DNA of 34,799 bases, from contig JAIRMA010000047.1 in NCBI GenBank assembly GCA_031259085.1, positions 1-34,799 of the forward strand, read 5' to 3'. The notes under the pieces were generated by a model. The model searched no databases. It had not been told where the DNA came from and saw only the letters and a list, made by a program, of their open reading frames with translations. This stretch comes from Christensenellaceae bacterium (GTDB lineage Bacteria; Bacillota; Clostridia; Christensenellales; DTU072). Positions 13,201 through 18,902 of the stretch are shown here, one piece after another. A program made the position numbers and the translations under genes. The stretch's first letter is position 1. The number at the start of each line of letters is the position of its first letter.

Positions 13201-15462
13201 AACTTGACATCCACTGATTCAGATGGAAATCCAACTAAAATATATAACGCGAATGGGAATTACACGGCATTTTCATTATATAATGAAGTACAACCTAACG
13301 CTAGTCAGGATAATGATTATAGCAAGATAAGTGGCACAGATATAATTGTAACCGCTGCATTCAATTCGCCATATGTTGAGTTAGCAACCACCTTGAGTTT
13401 CTTAATAACAGGTGAAGATTCTCTAAATTATGTTATATATAGTCTGCCTGGAACTATTACAAGAAAACAATTAACTATAACTTATCCTTCAACCTCTACC
13501 TACGTCTATGATGGCAATCTGAAAACTTATGCTGGGACAGTTAGTGGAATTGAGACTACAGATACTAGCTATATTATAATAACAAGAACAGGCACAGCGT
13601 TTACAGCATCAGATAGCTATTTGTCAACTGTTACATTAACTGACAGCAATGGATTTGATAGATTAAGTAATTACATTATTACTGAATCCCAATTATCTCA
13701 TTATTGGTATATCACTCCGAGAACGATCGAAATTACCTTAAAATCATCACTCAGTAAAGTCTATGATTCTAAAACAGTAATTGAAGTTTTAAGCAATGTA
13801 GATTATCAATATGAACCAATATTGTTTACATTCTCTGCTAATTTAGTTGCCGGTAATTTTATATCTGGACGTGTGGGAGTCGTTAATTTAACGAACTTAG
13901 CAGTCCCTGTAGCGAATGCTGGGTCTCATATAGTGTACGTTTTAGATGATTTCACGGCTCATGATGGTGCTGGAAATAGCAATTATATATTTATTATAAC
14001 AAACATTGAAAATGCAGATTACATGATCTATAAACGAAATGTGACAATAGTCTATAATAACACACTCCAGTCTTTAGATAATATAGCTGATCAAACAGAT
14101 ATTTTAGACGTTACAATAAACTCGATCAATAACGGGCTGAATGCAGGAGATTCTATTAATGGTAGTGACTTTGACACGCTAAAGAGCGAATTATCAGTAT
14201 TGACTGTTGATAATAATACATGGCGCGCCGATTATGCTAACAAGAACTTGCCTCCATACTATTATTATGATATTGATCTCCTTGGAACCACTGCTGATAT
14301 ATTAAATAATTATAACTTCAATTATCCATATATTAGAATAGTTGGATTTGAGATCAAAGATGCAACTAATTATGAATTCTATGTAAAAAATCTAACAGAA
14401 TTATTAAACCTTAGATATTTAGTTGATGGTTTAACTGCGGATGGTGTTAATTATACAATCTATCAAACAGCTAACATCGATGGTATCGAAAATTATCAGG
14501 CATCAATTTACATTCCGGCTAATAACTTGACAGGAAAGTATGACGGGAACAACTTTATAATAACTAACATGTTTGTTCATGGTGAGGGCTTATTTAATAA
14601 TATTAATAATGGTAGTGTCGTAAACCTTAAACTTAGAAATATGACAGTCTCATCTACATCTAGTAGAGTAGGAGCAATTGCTGGCACAATAGTTGATTCA
14701 TATATTGATAACATATCATTCCAAGGCATAATATTTATTTCTTCTGAAGTATCAGAGTTGTATGCCGGCTCAATTATAGGTCATTCAACAAATTCAATTC
14801 TTTCAGACATTGAGAGTGTAGGTTATATGTTTGTTAAGAGCACAATTGATGCTCAATTCGACAATTTTGCCGTAGGCTCAATTGTTGGAGGTTTTGTCTA
14901 TGATGGTCAAATCACACTTAATAACATCAATAGTTTTGTTGAAGTTAGCATTACAGCAGCCGTCACACCGCAGGTTAGTGGTTTCATCGGCGATTTTGAT
15001 TCAACTTTGGTTAGCATAAACGGACATTATCTAAAAAATTCACTATCACTTAATGGCAACATTTTATCAACTGATCAAACTTCAGCACTTACCTATTCTG
15101 AGTTTGTGGCTGGGTCATACCAGGTCATAACAGTTTTGAGAACTTATTTATTAAAACCATATTTGCTCTCAGACACGTCAGATAACGCTGGAACTACCCA
15201 GAATCCATATAAGATCACAAGCCATCTGCAGTTAGTCTTAATGCAAATATATAGCTGGGCTTCATACGAATTGCTGTATGATATAATAATCCCTCCAGGT
15301 TCTAGCGTGGGGACATTGCTTGAGACATATTATGGTGAGAGCTTTATTACTAATGGTAAAACAATCTTTAGCTCAGACGTAACCCAGGATACATATTTAT
15401 TCACTGATTATGCAGTAAATCAAGTGATTATACGAAAACGCAATTTGGTAGGTGAACAATGA
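1243..15462 (+). CDS. Giant (4,739 aa) discoidin/beta-helix/YDG-repeat surface protein
   Basis: Predicted exported giant adhesin-like protein. A polar, partly basic n-region of about 32 residues precedes one hydrophobic segment (residues ~33-52) and a plausible signal peptidase site after FLADA (~60); if uncleaved, the segment would be an N-terminal anchor. Three discoidin (F5/8C)-like domains follow, recognised by a SYIILDL/NYIIIDLGAVRPISRI/SYIVIDL strand and a closing ARY(I/V)A-type strand: ~62-319, ~325-520 and ~540-745. Such domains usually bind carbohydrate or matrix. Residues ~746-1195 have short G-rich turns (GGFVGQ, GGVVGA, GFIAGF) like GLUG/right-handed beta-helix proteins. About 27 YDG/MBG-type repeats run from ~1505 to ~4375. 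A second GLUG-like region (KLRNMTV, AIAGTIV, GSIIGHS) closes the protein at ~4385-4739. There is no LPXTG motif and no C-terminal membrane helix, so the attachment mode is unclear. It is first in an operon, and its stop overlaps the next start by 4 nt. Domain names come from motif reading, not a profile search; the exact ligand is unknown. Confidence 0.85.
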   Translation: MRLSSSSYSSRNVYTNYQANCAYSKTIGNRHLNFLIIIFFVTFTIVLGILGVDKYFLADAASSPSKAGNLSSYEYDVTYIAGLYPARTDGGGVNATASVNKYIDGLDPAYDNYYLTTSGAYWPNNDGTYYSKKMGGYNRANTGTYLTNATDTSVNSTAAFDPGSASHSYIILDLKRVVPVSRVIYKTIDSSVSGFYFDNILTYGVWTSDYNHFQDYIEPSDLLNLKTRGLFKNVYQNTVSSYDNEDNKKYYPTSNTSVSNERNQNIITRKNTNSVVSEFSDEARVMDFDTVYARYIAIQVDECWYLNYMKVQQITVWGEIGAANSTLGYMYDIVHAPSQYWDANLDNLKPGIPGSYIAPNYDIDSCINSYYTYVHYKYNYEIKTYLETDNNKNYIIIDLGAVRPISRIRITPRDTSDTIIHAKIYAGNNSVPIEQQPLSFFTSLNKFTEIAEYKYMNGAYNKNSNRPPKKSNSIFYINFPVVYTRYVAFQCVDVDQLGVEWQYFSMAEFIISDWDVSDYISTGELTSADVDTLRNISSAKYGYGEGFDYKIAFAPDSDTTYPVNLINDGKTGTLSTLYHSAHDNSKARYNESQYGLYNQNTDPDNLNLDKPIIHVNKDSYIVIDLETTRLVSGLIYTARNDGRNGSILNYEVYLDINLEDETSNIKNSKLLKIGRENTHFVRVATGTFSYTLSSGKPTNPEQTVNFTLTKARYVVLRALSTDGDNSTYQNQYISCSELKILGANVIEIKTKEDLWKNVSDRNHHTGVYLLANDITVTGLGYNRLYGTDFSTGDARKQITISYGGAYYREYAEHTQANKKGETFDKPNNLKNWFSGYLFGNNKTISYVLDWPKKDNMHNYSTIQIIASLERDGYTDEGYANSYHGLLTGQMYGGHIRDLTIAVNKSLILGNGDSQKYFSFSFGVVTGLARNNSTITNVTVQLNASITFAGQRLNNGDTGIGITLGGFVGQATNQVYYEKSSAISNTPLTIRDSTLKMSSNVMLYAMSVMWEYNYPRSYGIQKLGARVGGFLGEVTAYTHGSDNASVVYMYDCKIQGHSTSVIGAYHWMHNHLMSAAGGVVGAIQQVESTSANATLSMDGLIYDYEGLILSNYNGENNNTFPTGSAYNNGAGFIAGFKAHGCTLNNNNTVKGFFLNITVPKGITPRIITLAKDMASYADNSLDSVNASYRNSSDPALASRRFIRAIDTYKVISKMPSGSTTYQLWGRRHEVVLNDSHTMVNVGFADLWIGAADEVNVVNSSDTSNLKRADVDSIYVGNDSTKLATSYTPKIKYNDIKQGRLFTTYSMDYGEDVCFSAIKIDTNTTLIYDAIAASWPVIYSKNLTTIPKAYAMYYTDAYVELTDNGSTQTLTSISDSENPEKEILSYTKTYDKQTVKILYKYASTFTGLNIVSSQYLIETDKSGASSIILSNSKTIEYTLSNYQASTHYNNNGYYEVLIYDSMEYTQSKNNGKPAYGRYFGDGMMFLDSKEIPTHGVREIGLVELRITINKKALTVTNASPGPTKTYDGNTNASVVLSYSGLIGGDTLLTVTGTGANDRGTYYKNNSPTKDVGEGLTVKYTGLSVHSDQRNYYLGNANSVISDWEVTNGVITPKSITVTVKPYSKTYNDSNNADGYTLSSSGYYTVTGLIDTTAQHMSATFDTQHVGTSKSITVVFNIGNGAEDKNYTLTGSNISNIENNNSSHRFVVTNGAITKKTLTISYIKEFDKTYDSDIEADLALNTHYKVETLDGDDTFTLKSTPTFDNKHVGTNKTITAPFKIEDSNNGQNYNVVGSGTQTVSGTTNSNYYFTVYAKILVRDITANTGTPVFSRNYDSNTSAFSSQGSHYTLLNTLSNELPVFSSATFDNKNVGSNKNITVLVNFNDGNSGKNYRIISGTATTGNATQNSHSFIVKGQIVAISLTIAKATNYSKPYNKDYATENFAQGTHYTVTGFEGSDDNAILVSSVFSNYNVGDQREITVVIKINDGNAGQNYNLIKEDSYITTGPSPVDQSQGTYSFILNGTITQKEITINAQNTYSRSYNGTTSTAVNSPTNYVIGTFISNSNGTDSFTQISAVFDTKNYGTNKNIYVVIQISDGFSGGNYKLVKGSGDVEITTNTGLNPAFTLKGTITPLAVTISGTSTIFQKTYDATTDALGFALSLHFTTSPLAPNESATATAVFDDKNVGDNKTLTATISIKTQNDELVNSNYTLVQGSNILSINQSSFNFTITGKILRREVTVNATSKTYSKVYNDNPTTEIEYDNEYYTLNNIAPNDESLVSQTSAVFDDKNVNTIKDIKVIMAIGNDSSPDGNYTFKSGSTAVVIDNESIPYTFFIKGEITKKELVIQGSSTIKFKKNYDKTNNTSITLESNHYSITGLEGDDNVSQNSAIFTNVNVGESDSLIIISLNLNDEFNGGNYSLKLGDGAFSLVSTSLPQFSFNIYGKITEHQLIVQMGLNNYTKTYDKNNTTEIALSSNHYQITAPFSTDNIIQVSATFTNINAGDRTILVLINISDGNQGLNYKLVSANISIVINDKTQNFEHSFSIPGVINKRPLYIIFDQSKHAVYSKTYNKLDATVISQNTHYSIENLAEYNDATDTITQRTAVFENVNANTSTPILVTFDINDGNNGLNYYLVNNNVLSIGSETQNSYTFKINGAIDKISLTLDKGTPYSKEYSADKSTTVTFNSGHYSITPLEIPDVLTQTSAEFISKDVSTIDQRVIVVLNFADSSTGADMSANYLLTKGTGTDFDVDSTTEFWFSATITAKPIKITPNSGISKIYGELDPSKFNFSVSGLIGGEQLSSKGTIQRVSGEDVGQYQFTLGTLELTTNGSFIESNYIIDFISNVNYFNIIKRVIEVTITNANPVEKYYDATDSVDISQILLSVNYTLNNIYNNQDVKINIGGAKYANKNASSTSININLNNVTLVGAQDVIKNYSISTTQTILGKINPLPITIVKSSTKTFSMVYNGTTTYSGDPPVKDTDYEILGNGNSLSMLLATEITGANILTMLYQDKNVAYSNNILKITFNSLTKGTGFIDANYIFSSTTLEYSASITAKSITIDLVWDYSPFEYDSTEKTVSVPVTLYPTNILNEKLTAQFIYNDNKKTDAGKYSATVSATYIEHKDSGGIPTNYLVNTTNTQISWDIEKATITVSVGAANSVKRAYDGTTTAQVSGYKLDGIKGSDDIDLSGTSSYDTKDVGVNKNVTILNIKLAGTKSANYNLIASPTTILSNTTLSLAGVGEITPLVITIKMNPSYATITKAYDTTTALPAGIVFSKSTFYSLNGFLNDNEASYYEASFSAPVYNTHHTDATHVSFVTTVLVSSNPTNYPLTNYTFDGISTTIQASITPKVVSVVVLDEFVAITKAYDGLTSTSTVFSKSYYNLIDFGAEESYFDISYDDPYYDTKNTSAIKVTLDIISLISSNSTVYRVTDYNLTTTYLEFDANITPKYLPVKKLAPYSKEYNATTTADLVDGQHFSIDPLISGETYEIISSLFTNKDVSTQDITVILKINDNEGMNYRLSSEDTSVLQVGDEPKNNFSFTFKGDIYKKEITITDVIATDRIYNAETSVTLTGGQLSNVESIDIDNLSVILNLGTVNKNVGSMKPVVTDIELSGSEANNYSLIQPDYVTVNITAKTISVSWDYTQPLKFNGNTQTILATSTYSNGVCTGDVVNLTLNGNTNRNSGNYLAGASINYDSDAPQNYVLDESKDLSYTINPYDITPSLITWGYNGKNYEWNVTGMIYNGSSHSIYVISINDQLYNQFSTGIGVVIHFFGLCSCGTDSSLEYHPDHQLPLSNTGPTHAGSYWVLLSFTGEEAHNFAFNSEGNGYAPTENFNFNSDSVELKAHNDSIIESSLPLTQSAYSGFYDHMVMHFVIGKSLTGVIIQDASPQSVVFNSLDHFVKNLPDQNNPEKVSVLVYLNDEVNPMIQCTFSNYLEDGGVRNAGVYTVVFALNDAASTESSDCDYASGIVPSVSITLTVQPKELKVNLTSTDSDGNPTKIYNANGNYTAFSLYNEVQPNASQDNDYSKISGTDIIVTAAFNSPYVELATTLSFLITGEDSLNYVIYSLPGTITRKQLTITYPSTSTYVYDGNLKTYAGTVSGIETTDTSYIIITRTGTAFTASDSYLSTVTLTDSNGFDRLSNYIITESQLSHYWYITPRTIEITLKSSLSKVYDSKTVIEVLSNVDYQYEPILFTFSANLVAGNFISGRVGVVNLTNLAVPVANAGSHIVYVLDDFTAHDGAGNSNYIFIITNIENADYMIYKRNVTIVYNNTLQSLDNIADQTDILDVTINSINNGLNAGDSINGSDFDTLKSELSVLTVDNNTWRADYANKNLPPYYYYDIDLLGTTADILNNYNFNYPYIRIVGFEIKDATNYEFYVKNLTELLNLRYLVDGLTADGVNYTIYQTANIDGIENYQASIYIPANNLTGKYDGNNFIITNMFVHGEGLFNNINNGSVVNLKLRNMTVSSTSSRVGAIAGTIVDSYIDNISFQGIIFISSEVSELYAGSIIGHSTNSILSDIESVGYMFVKSTIDAQFDNFAVGSIVGGFVYDGQITLNNINSFVEVSITAAVTPQVSGFIGDFDSTLVSINGHYLKNSLSLNGNILSTDQTSALTYSEFVAGSYQVITVLRTYLLKPYLLSDTSDNAGTTQNPYKITSHLQLVLMQIYSWASYELLYDIIIPPGSSVGTLLETYYGESFITNGKTIFSSDVTQDTYLFTDYAVNQVIIRKRNLVGEQ
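5755..14370 (+). repeat. Array of about 27 diverged YDG/MBG-type protein repeats
   Basis: Inside the giant gene, units of about 85-120 residues each begin with a strand such as KALTVT or KEITI. They continue with K-x-YD/YN-x-(T/N)-T, often a VF-(D/T)-(D/N)-KNVG or similar segment, then a G-x-NY motif, and close with G-x-I(T)-x-(K/R). Examples of the opening motif are TKTYDGNTNA, SKTYNDSNNA, QKTYDATTDA, KRAYDGTTTA and SKVYDSKT. One unit (residues ~2770-2860, containing SKIYGELDPS) looks more like MBG_2. The units differ strongly in sequence, so this is an old protein-level array and not a recent DNA tandem repeat. They probably form a long stalk of beta-sandwich modules. Confidence 0.8.
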
Positions 15463-16121
15463 ATGGAGTTGCTATACGGCGTGAGCTCTTAAAACATCTA
15501 TTATTGCCATTTTCTGTGATCATAATGTTAGCTATAGCACTGGGTACTTCTTTTGCTTGGTTTTATCAAAATAGTGAGGTCGATACAAATCAAACACGTG
15601 TCATGAGCTCTTCTGCCTTAACTGCTTTCATGAATTCTACTTTGATTACATCAGAGGGTTATAATGGTGAAACTGGTGTTGGCGCTCCTAATACTGATGA
15701 TGCTCCATACGTGGCCCAGGCTGCTATCAATGTCACAAGTCAAACTGCAAATCAAATTTGCACTCTGTCTATTGTCTTAAATAATTTTGTCGCAACGCAT
15801 GGATCCCTAGAAGATGAAGATAGTTATTTGTTACAATCAAATAAGTCAAGTGAATATTTTACAATTAGACTTATCGATATTGATGATAACGAATACTATA
15901 TTGATTCTGAAAACATTGTGACCAATATTAATACTGATCAGCCATATGTAGTACTTGACGGTGAAAATAAGTTTTCGCTTAGAATTATATATTTACCTCA
16001 AAACTCCTATCTTAAATGGGAAGTGGGTAATTATGATTATAATCCAAGCAATTTTTCAGATTTCAAGTATGCAGGTGCTAAATTTTATTTTACTTTGAAT
16101 TGTATGATTAATCTGAGGTAA
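15459..16121 (+). CDS. SipW/TasA-type exported protein, 220 aa
   Basis: Small exported protein of unknown exact role. The N-terminus has RRELLKH, a hydrophobic core (~14-28) and the segment LGTSFAWFYQN (28-38). This resembles the signal sequences of TasA/CalY-type proteins cut by the SipW (ER-type) signal peptidase, so cleavage near A33 is inferred. The mature part is rich in beta-forming stretches (ICTLSIVLNNF ~100-110, FTIRLIDID ~134-142, FSLRIIYLPQNSY ~172-184, AKFYFTLNCMI ~207-217), compatible with a TasA-like jelly roll, but I cannot name the family. The ATG shares ATGA with the stop of the giant gene, preceded by TAGGTG, which implies translational coupling. It might be a fibre or matrix subunit, or a protein that decorates the giant adhesin. 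No membrane helix follows the signal. Confidence 0.75.
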   Translation: MNGVAIRRELLKHLLLPFSVIIMLAIALGTSFAWFYQNSEVDTNQTRVMSSSALTAFMNSTLITSEGYNGETGVGAPNTDDAPYVAQAAINVTSQTANQICTLSIVLNNFVATHGSLEDEDSYLLQSNKSSEYFTIRLIDIDDNEYYIDSENIVTNINTDQPYVVLDGENKFSLRIIYLPQNSYLKWEVGNYDYNPSNFSDFKYAGAKFYFTLNCMINLR

Positions 16122-16124
16122 ATA

Positions 16125-16871
16125 ATGAAAACTAGAATTGTCATTACTTCATTATCTATACTTTGTTTATTCATCGCAATAATAGGCTCTGTTATTGGCG
16201 CTACTTTTTCATGGTTTAACTCGAATTATGAGTTTGTACTAAATTATTTAGTTCCAAGTGAAGGTATAATTGTTCTGACATTTGATTCACCAATTGGCAA
16301 TAAAACCGGTGCTCTTTATCCTGCTATTGTCACTTCCGATGCAATCGCCAAAAATAAGTGGGATGATCCTGGTTATATAGTTAAACCAAGGGGAGAATTG
16401 GTTTATAATTCTTCTTTTACCTATTATACAGGCGATCCAGAAACCACAGGTAACGTATTAGCATCATTCACAGCAGTAATAACAAAAGACAATTCTAGTA
16501 CTCGTGATCTGTTCTCAAGTGGAGAACTAGGCTTTGTGTCAACATTTGCCCTACGTGGTGTTTCAATATATTGTGATTCGAGTCAAGGATATTATGTTTA
16601 TGAGGAGACTAATATTGTTTATTTAGAAGATAAGGTGGCATATGTACTAGAAGATCAACTATACATAGTTAATAATAGTGGATATGTGGAACCTAATAAC
16701 GCACACACTATATTTCTTAATAATCTCTTAGTAATCCCGGCTCATCAAAGCATCGATATCTCGATTAGAACATTCATGGTTCCTCCTTCGGATTTGACTG
16801 CACTAGATCTAATGGATACAACAGTCAAAATCAAAATCGCTCTCTCATTACCAGATTATTTAGGGGGTTAA
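16125..16871 (+). CDS. SipW/TasA-type exported protein, 248 aa
   Basis: Second of three small exported proteins. Hydrophobic residues ~5-25 lead into GATFSWFNSN (25-34), the same signal-end pattern as the preceding gene, so processing by a SipW-like peptidase near S29 is inferred. The rest has alternating beta-like segments; a late VIPAHQSIDISIRTFMVP (203-220) recalls the last strands of TasA/CalY-like folds. The product is unrecognised beyond that. TGAGG at 16114-16118 serves the ATG, and only 3 nt separate it from the previous stop, so it is in the same operon. Paralogy with its neighbours is suggested by the signal region and length class, but the mature sequences have diverged beyond what I can align by eye. 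Confidence 0.72.
   Translation: MKTRIVITSLSILCLFIAIIGSVIGATFSWFNSNYEFVLNYLVPSEGIIVLTFDSPIGNKTGALYPAIVTSDAIAKNKWDDPGYIVKPRGELVYNSSFTYYTGDPETTGNVLASFTAVITKDNSSTRDLFSSGELGFVSTFALRGVSIYCDSSQGYYVYEETNIVYLEDKVAYVLEDQLYIVNNSGYVEPNNAHTIFLNNLLVIPAHQSIDISIRTFMVPPSDLTALDLMDTTVKIKIALSLPDYLGG
16862..16867 (+). promoter_or_regulatory. Ribosome binding site (AGGGGG) selecting a TTG start
   Basis: AGGGGG lies at the end of the preceding reading frame, eight bases before TTG at 16876. The TTG gives a complete signal sequence beginning MKIKTIITIL. No ATG downstream would keep that signal, so the TTG is the likely start. Confidence 0.6.
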
Positions 16872-16875
16872 GATT

Positions 16876-17517
16876 TTGAAAATTAAGACGATAATTACAA
16901 TTTTGTTTACTGTTTGTATATTGATAGCTATTTCTATTTTTAATTCTGCTGACACTTTTGCCATATGGAGCTCCTCCTTTAGTGATACAACTGAAGTCGA
17001 TGCAAACATTGATAAACGCAATGATTCACTTAAATATATAATTTTCATGCCACTTAAAGACGGCAAACATCTAGAACATGAAATAACTAATGATACTGAT
17101 TTTGATTCATTTGTGGCGGTAGGTTATACTGGATTATTAGATTATATAGAGTTCCCTGACGAATACACTCTAGCAATTAATGACGAGGTAATAACAAAAC
17201 CGGTGACAGCCATTTTGAGTTTATCAGATGATCAATATTCTACAATCCCACTCTATTTAGATAATAAGCTCTATGTGGATAAAACAATAGCCGCTTTTAA
17301 AAGCAACCTATTCATTAAGAAATTAATCATTTCGTCATCCGTCAATGAAATTGGCGCGGCTGTTTTTGCGGGATGCATATCCCTTAATACGATTATTTTT
17401 AATCCGTCACAGACACCACTAGAGATTGGGGTTAAAGCATTCAATAATTGTAATAATATAACCTCAATTGTATATAACGACAGGGTTATAAATTCCCAGT
17501 ATTCAGATCTACCATGA
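16876..17517 (+). CDS. Exported leucine-rich-repeat protein with SipW-type signal, 213 aa
   Basis: Third small exported protein of the operon, with a TTG start. Hydrophobic residues ~6-24 are followed by SADTFAIWSSSF (24-35), matching the (A/G)-x-TF-x-(W/I)-(F/W) signal end of the two preceding proteins; cleavage near A29 is inferred. The C-terminal third contains BspA-type leucine-rich repeats (LRR_5 style): FIKKLIISSSVNEIG, AAVFAGCISLNTIIF and VKAFNNCNNITSIVY (~146-200). These usually mediate protein binding at the cell surface. The middle (~50-135) is unrecognised. It starts 4 nt after the previous stop and is last in the operon. Only about two and a half repeats are present, so the LRR block is short for the family. 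Confidence 0.72.
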   Translation: MKIKTIITILFTVCILIAISIFNSADTFAIWSSSFSDTTEVDANIDKRNDSLKYIIFMPLKDGKHLEHEITNDTDFDSFVAVGYTGLLDYIEFPDEYTLAINDEVITKPVTAILSLSDDQYSTIPLYLDNKLYVDKTIAAFKSNLFIKKLIISSSVNEIGAAVFAGCISLNTIIFNPSQTPLEIGVKAFNNCNNITSIVYNDRVINSQYSDLP

Positions 17518-17558
17518 ATATACCCACTGCGCAATTTAATATCTCTTTTTTTCAAATA

Positions 17559-17584
17559 AATCATTTCATTTTTGTAAAATGATT
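17559..17584 (+). terminator. Weak hairpin after the surface operon
   Basis: AATCATTT (17559-17566) pairs with AAATGATT (17577-17584) around a 10-nt loop, 42 nt past the last stop. The stem is AT-only apart from one pair and no clean T-run follows. A poor terminator at best, but it lies in the only gap between this operon and the next promoter. Confidence 0.25.
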
Positions 17585-17627
17585 GTAAAACTTTTATTAA
17601 AAAAAAACATGAATTTGCAAATGAGTA

Positions 17628-17656
17628 TTGACTATTTTTGCATATAATATTATAAT
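17628..17656 (+). promoter_or_regulatory. Strong sigma-A-type promoter of the gldA-dhaK-dhaL operon
   Basis: TTGACT (17628-17633), a 17-nt spacer and a perfect TATAAT (17651-17656). Transcription would start near 17663 and leave a leader of about 100 nt before the ATG at 17766. Confidence 0.75.
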
Positions 17657-17683
17657 ATTAAAGACGATATTTTTTATGGTTAT

Positions 17684-17704
17684 TTGCATGTATATATCAT
17701 GTAA
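17684..17704 (+). promoter_or_regulatory. Inverted repeat in the gldA leader, possible operator
   Basis: TTGCATG and CATGTAA, identical as inverted arms except for one base, flank a 7-nt AT spacer about 20 nt downstream of the predicted start of transcription. The position suits a repressor site or a small leader hairpin. No regulator gene is nearby to support it. Confidence 0.3.
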
Positions 17705-17765
17705 ATTTTTGTTGTTTATTAATGATATCTATCGTTAGGATCTAAATTCGGAGGATATATCTCAG

Positions 17766-18902
17766 ATGAGAAAAGCTTTTATATGCCCTAGTAAATATGT
17801 ACAGGGCGAGGACGAATTGCTTAATCTTGGTTATTTTGTGCAGACATTCGGCAAGAATGCCCTTTTGATTGCACACCCAGATGATGTAAAGCGCGTTAAG
17901 GTTAAATTAGACGCCACTGCCAAAAAGTATGGCATCAAGTTTATTGAAGCTCCATTCAAAGGCGAATGCTCTAGAAATGTAGTTAAGGAGCTACAGACTA
18001 TAGCAAAATCAAAATCTTGTAACTGCATAATTGGATTAGGTGGCGGCAAGGCAATAGACACAGCAAAATGTGTAGCAGAAGGCGATTCTTTAATCATCGT
18101 GCCGACGATAGCTGCAACAGACGCTCCCACGAGCCATTCAGCTGTTCTTTATACTGATGAAGGTGCATTTGATGATTATGCATACTTTAAACAAAGCCCT
18201 AGTGTTGTTTTAATTGACACCACAGTAATTGCTAACGCACCTGCTAGATTTTTAGTGTCTGGCATGGGAGATGCATTGTCAACTTATTTTGAAGCACGTG
18301 CTAACACAAAATCCTATGCAAATGTAAATGCTGGATTACCATGCGGATATAGAGAAGGATATACTGCTCCTGCAAAAGGCACAAAATCTGCTTTTGCACT
18401 CGCAACTCTCTGCTACGAAACGCTCTTAGAAGATGGAGTGAAAGCACTACTTGCTTGCAAGTCAAATATGGTAACTCCTGCGCTTGAAAACATAGTAGAG
18501 GCCAATATCTTGTTATCAGGACTTGGATTTGAAAGTGGCGGGTTAGCAGCAGCTCATGCTATCCATGACGGATTAACTATACTTGAAGAGACTCATAAAT
18601 ACTATCATGGTGAAAAAGTTGCATTTGGTACAATTTGCCAATTAGTATTAGAAAATGCTGATATGGAAGAGATAGAAGAAGTTATTGATTTCTGTTTAAG
18701 TGTTGGATTACCAGTGTGTTTAGCCGATCTTGGTGTTAATGATATCGGTGATAGGTTAAAGGCTGTCGCGGAAAAATCATGTATTCCTGAAGAAAGCGTA
18801 CATAGTATGCCATTCCCAATCACTGTTGATGGTGTTGCTGGTGCGATTTTAACAGCTGATAAACTCGGGTGTTTAGCCCGTAAAGAGAGGTGTTGTAAAT
18901 AA
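17766..18902 (+). CDS. gldA: Glycerol dehydrogenase, NAD-dependent
   Basis: Oxidises glycerol to dihydroxyacetone with NAD+, or runs in reverse, in the cytoplasm; metal-dependent (iron-type ADH superfamily) enzyme. At 378 aa it is of normal family length. The nucleotide-binding segment GLGGGKAIDTAK (90-101) and PTIAATDAPTS (113-123) are typical. The metal ligands expected from GldA structures are present: D169 in GMGDALSTYFEA, H264 in AAAHAIHDGLT and H281 in YYHGEKVAFGT. GGAGG at 17750-17754 serves the ATG. Its stop overlaps the dhaK start by one base (TAATG), so the product can be passed to the kinase made from the same message. The operon has its own promoter and appears independent of the surface genes. 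Substrate preference for glycerol over other small polyols is inferred from family and context. Confidence 0.93.
   Translation: MRKAFICPSKYVQGEDELLNLGYFVQTFGKNALLIAHPDDVKRVKVKLDATAKKYGIKFIEAPFKGECSRNVVKELQTIAKSKSCNCIIGLGGGKAIDTAKCVAEGDSLIIVPTIAATDAPTSHSAVLYTDEGAFDDYAYFKQSPSVVLIDTTVIANAPARFLVSGMGDALSTYFEARANTKSYANVNAGLPCGYREGYTAPAKGTKSAFALATLCYETLLEDGVKALLACKSNMVTPALENIVEANILLSGLGFESGGLAAAHAIHDGLTILEETHKYYHGEKVAFGTICQLVLENADMEEIEEVIDFCLSVGLPVCLADLGVNDIGDRLKAVAEKSCIPEESVHSMPFPITVDGVAGAILTADKLGCLARKERCCK

Noticed and set aside
1243-15462. Tandem DNA repeats or recombination hot spots in the giant gene
   Set aside because: The protein modules are related, but no long near-identical DNA blocks are seen by eye, so recent repeat expansion is not supported.
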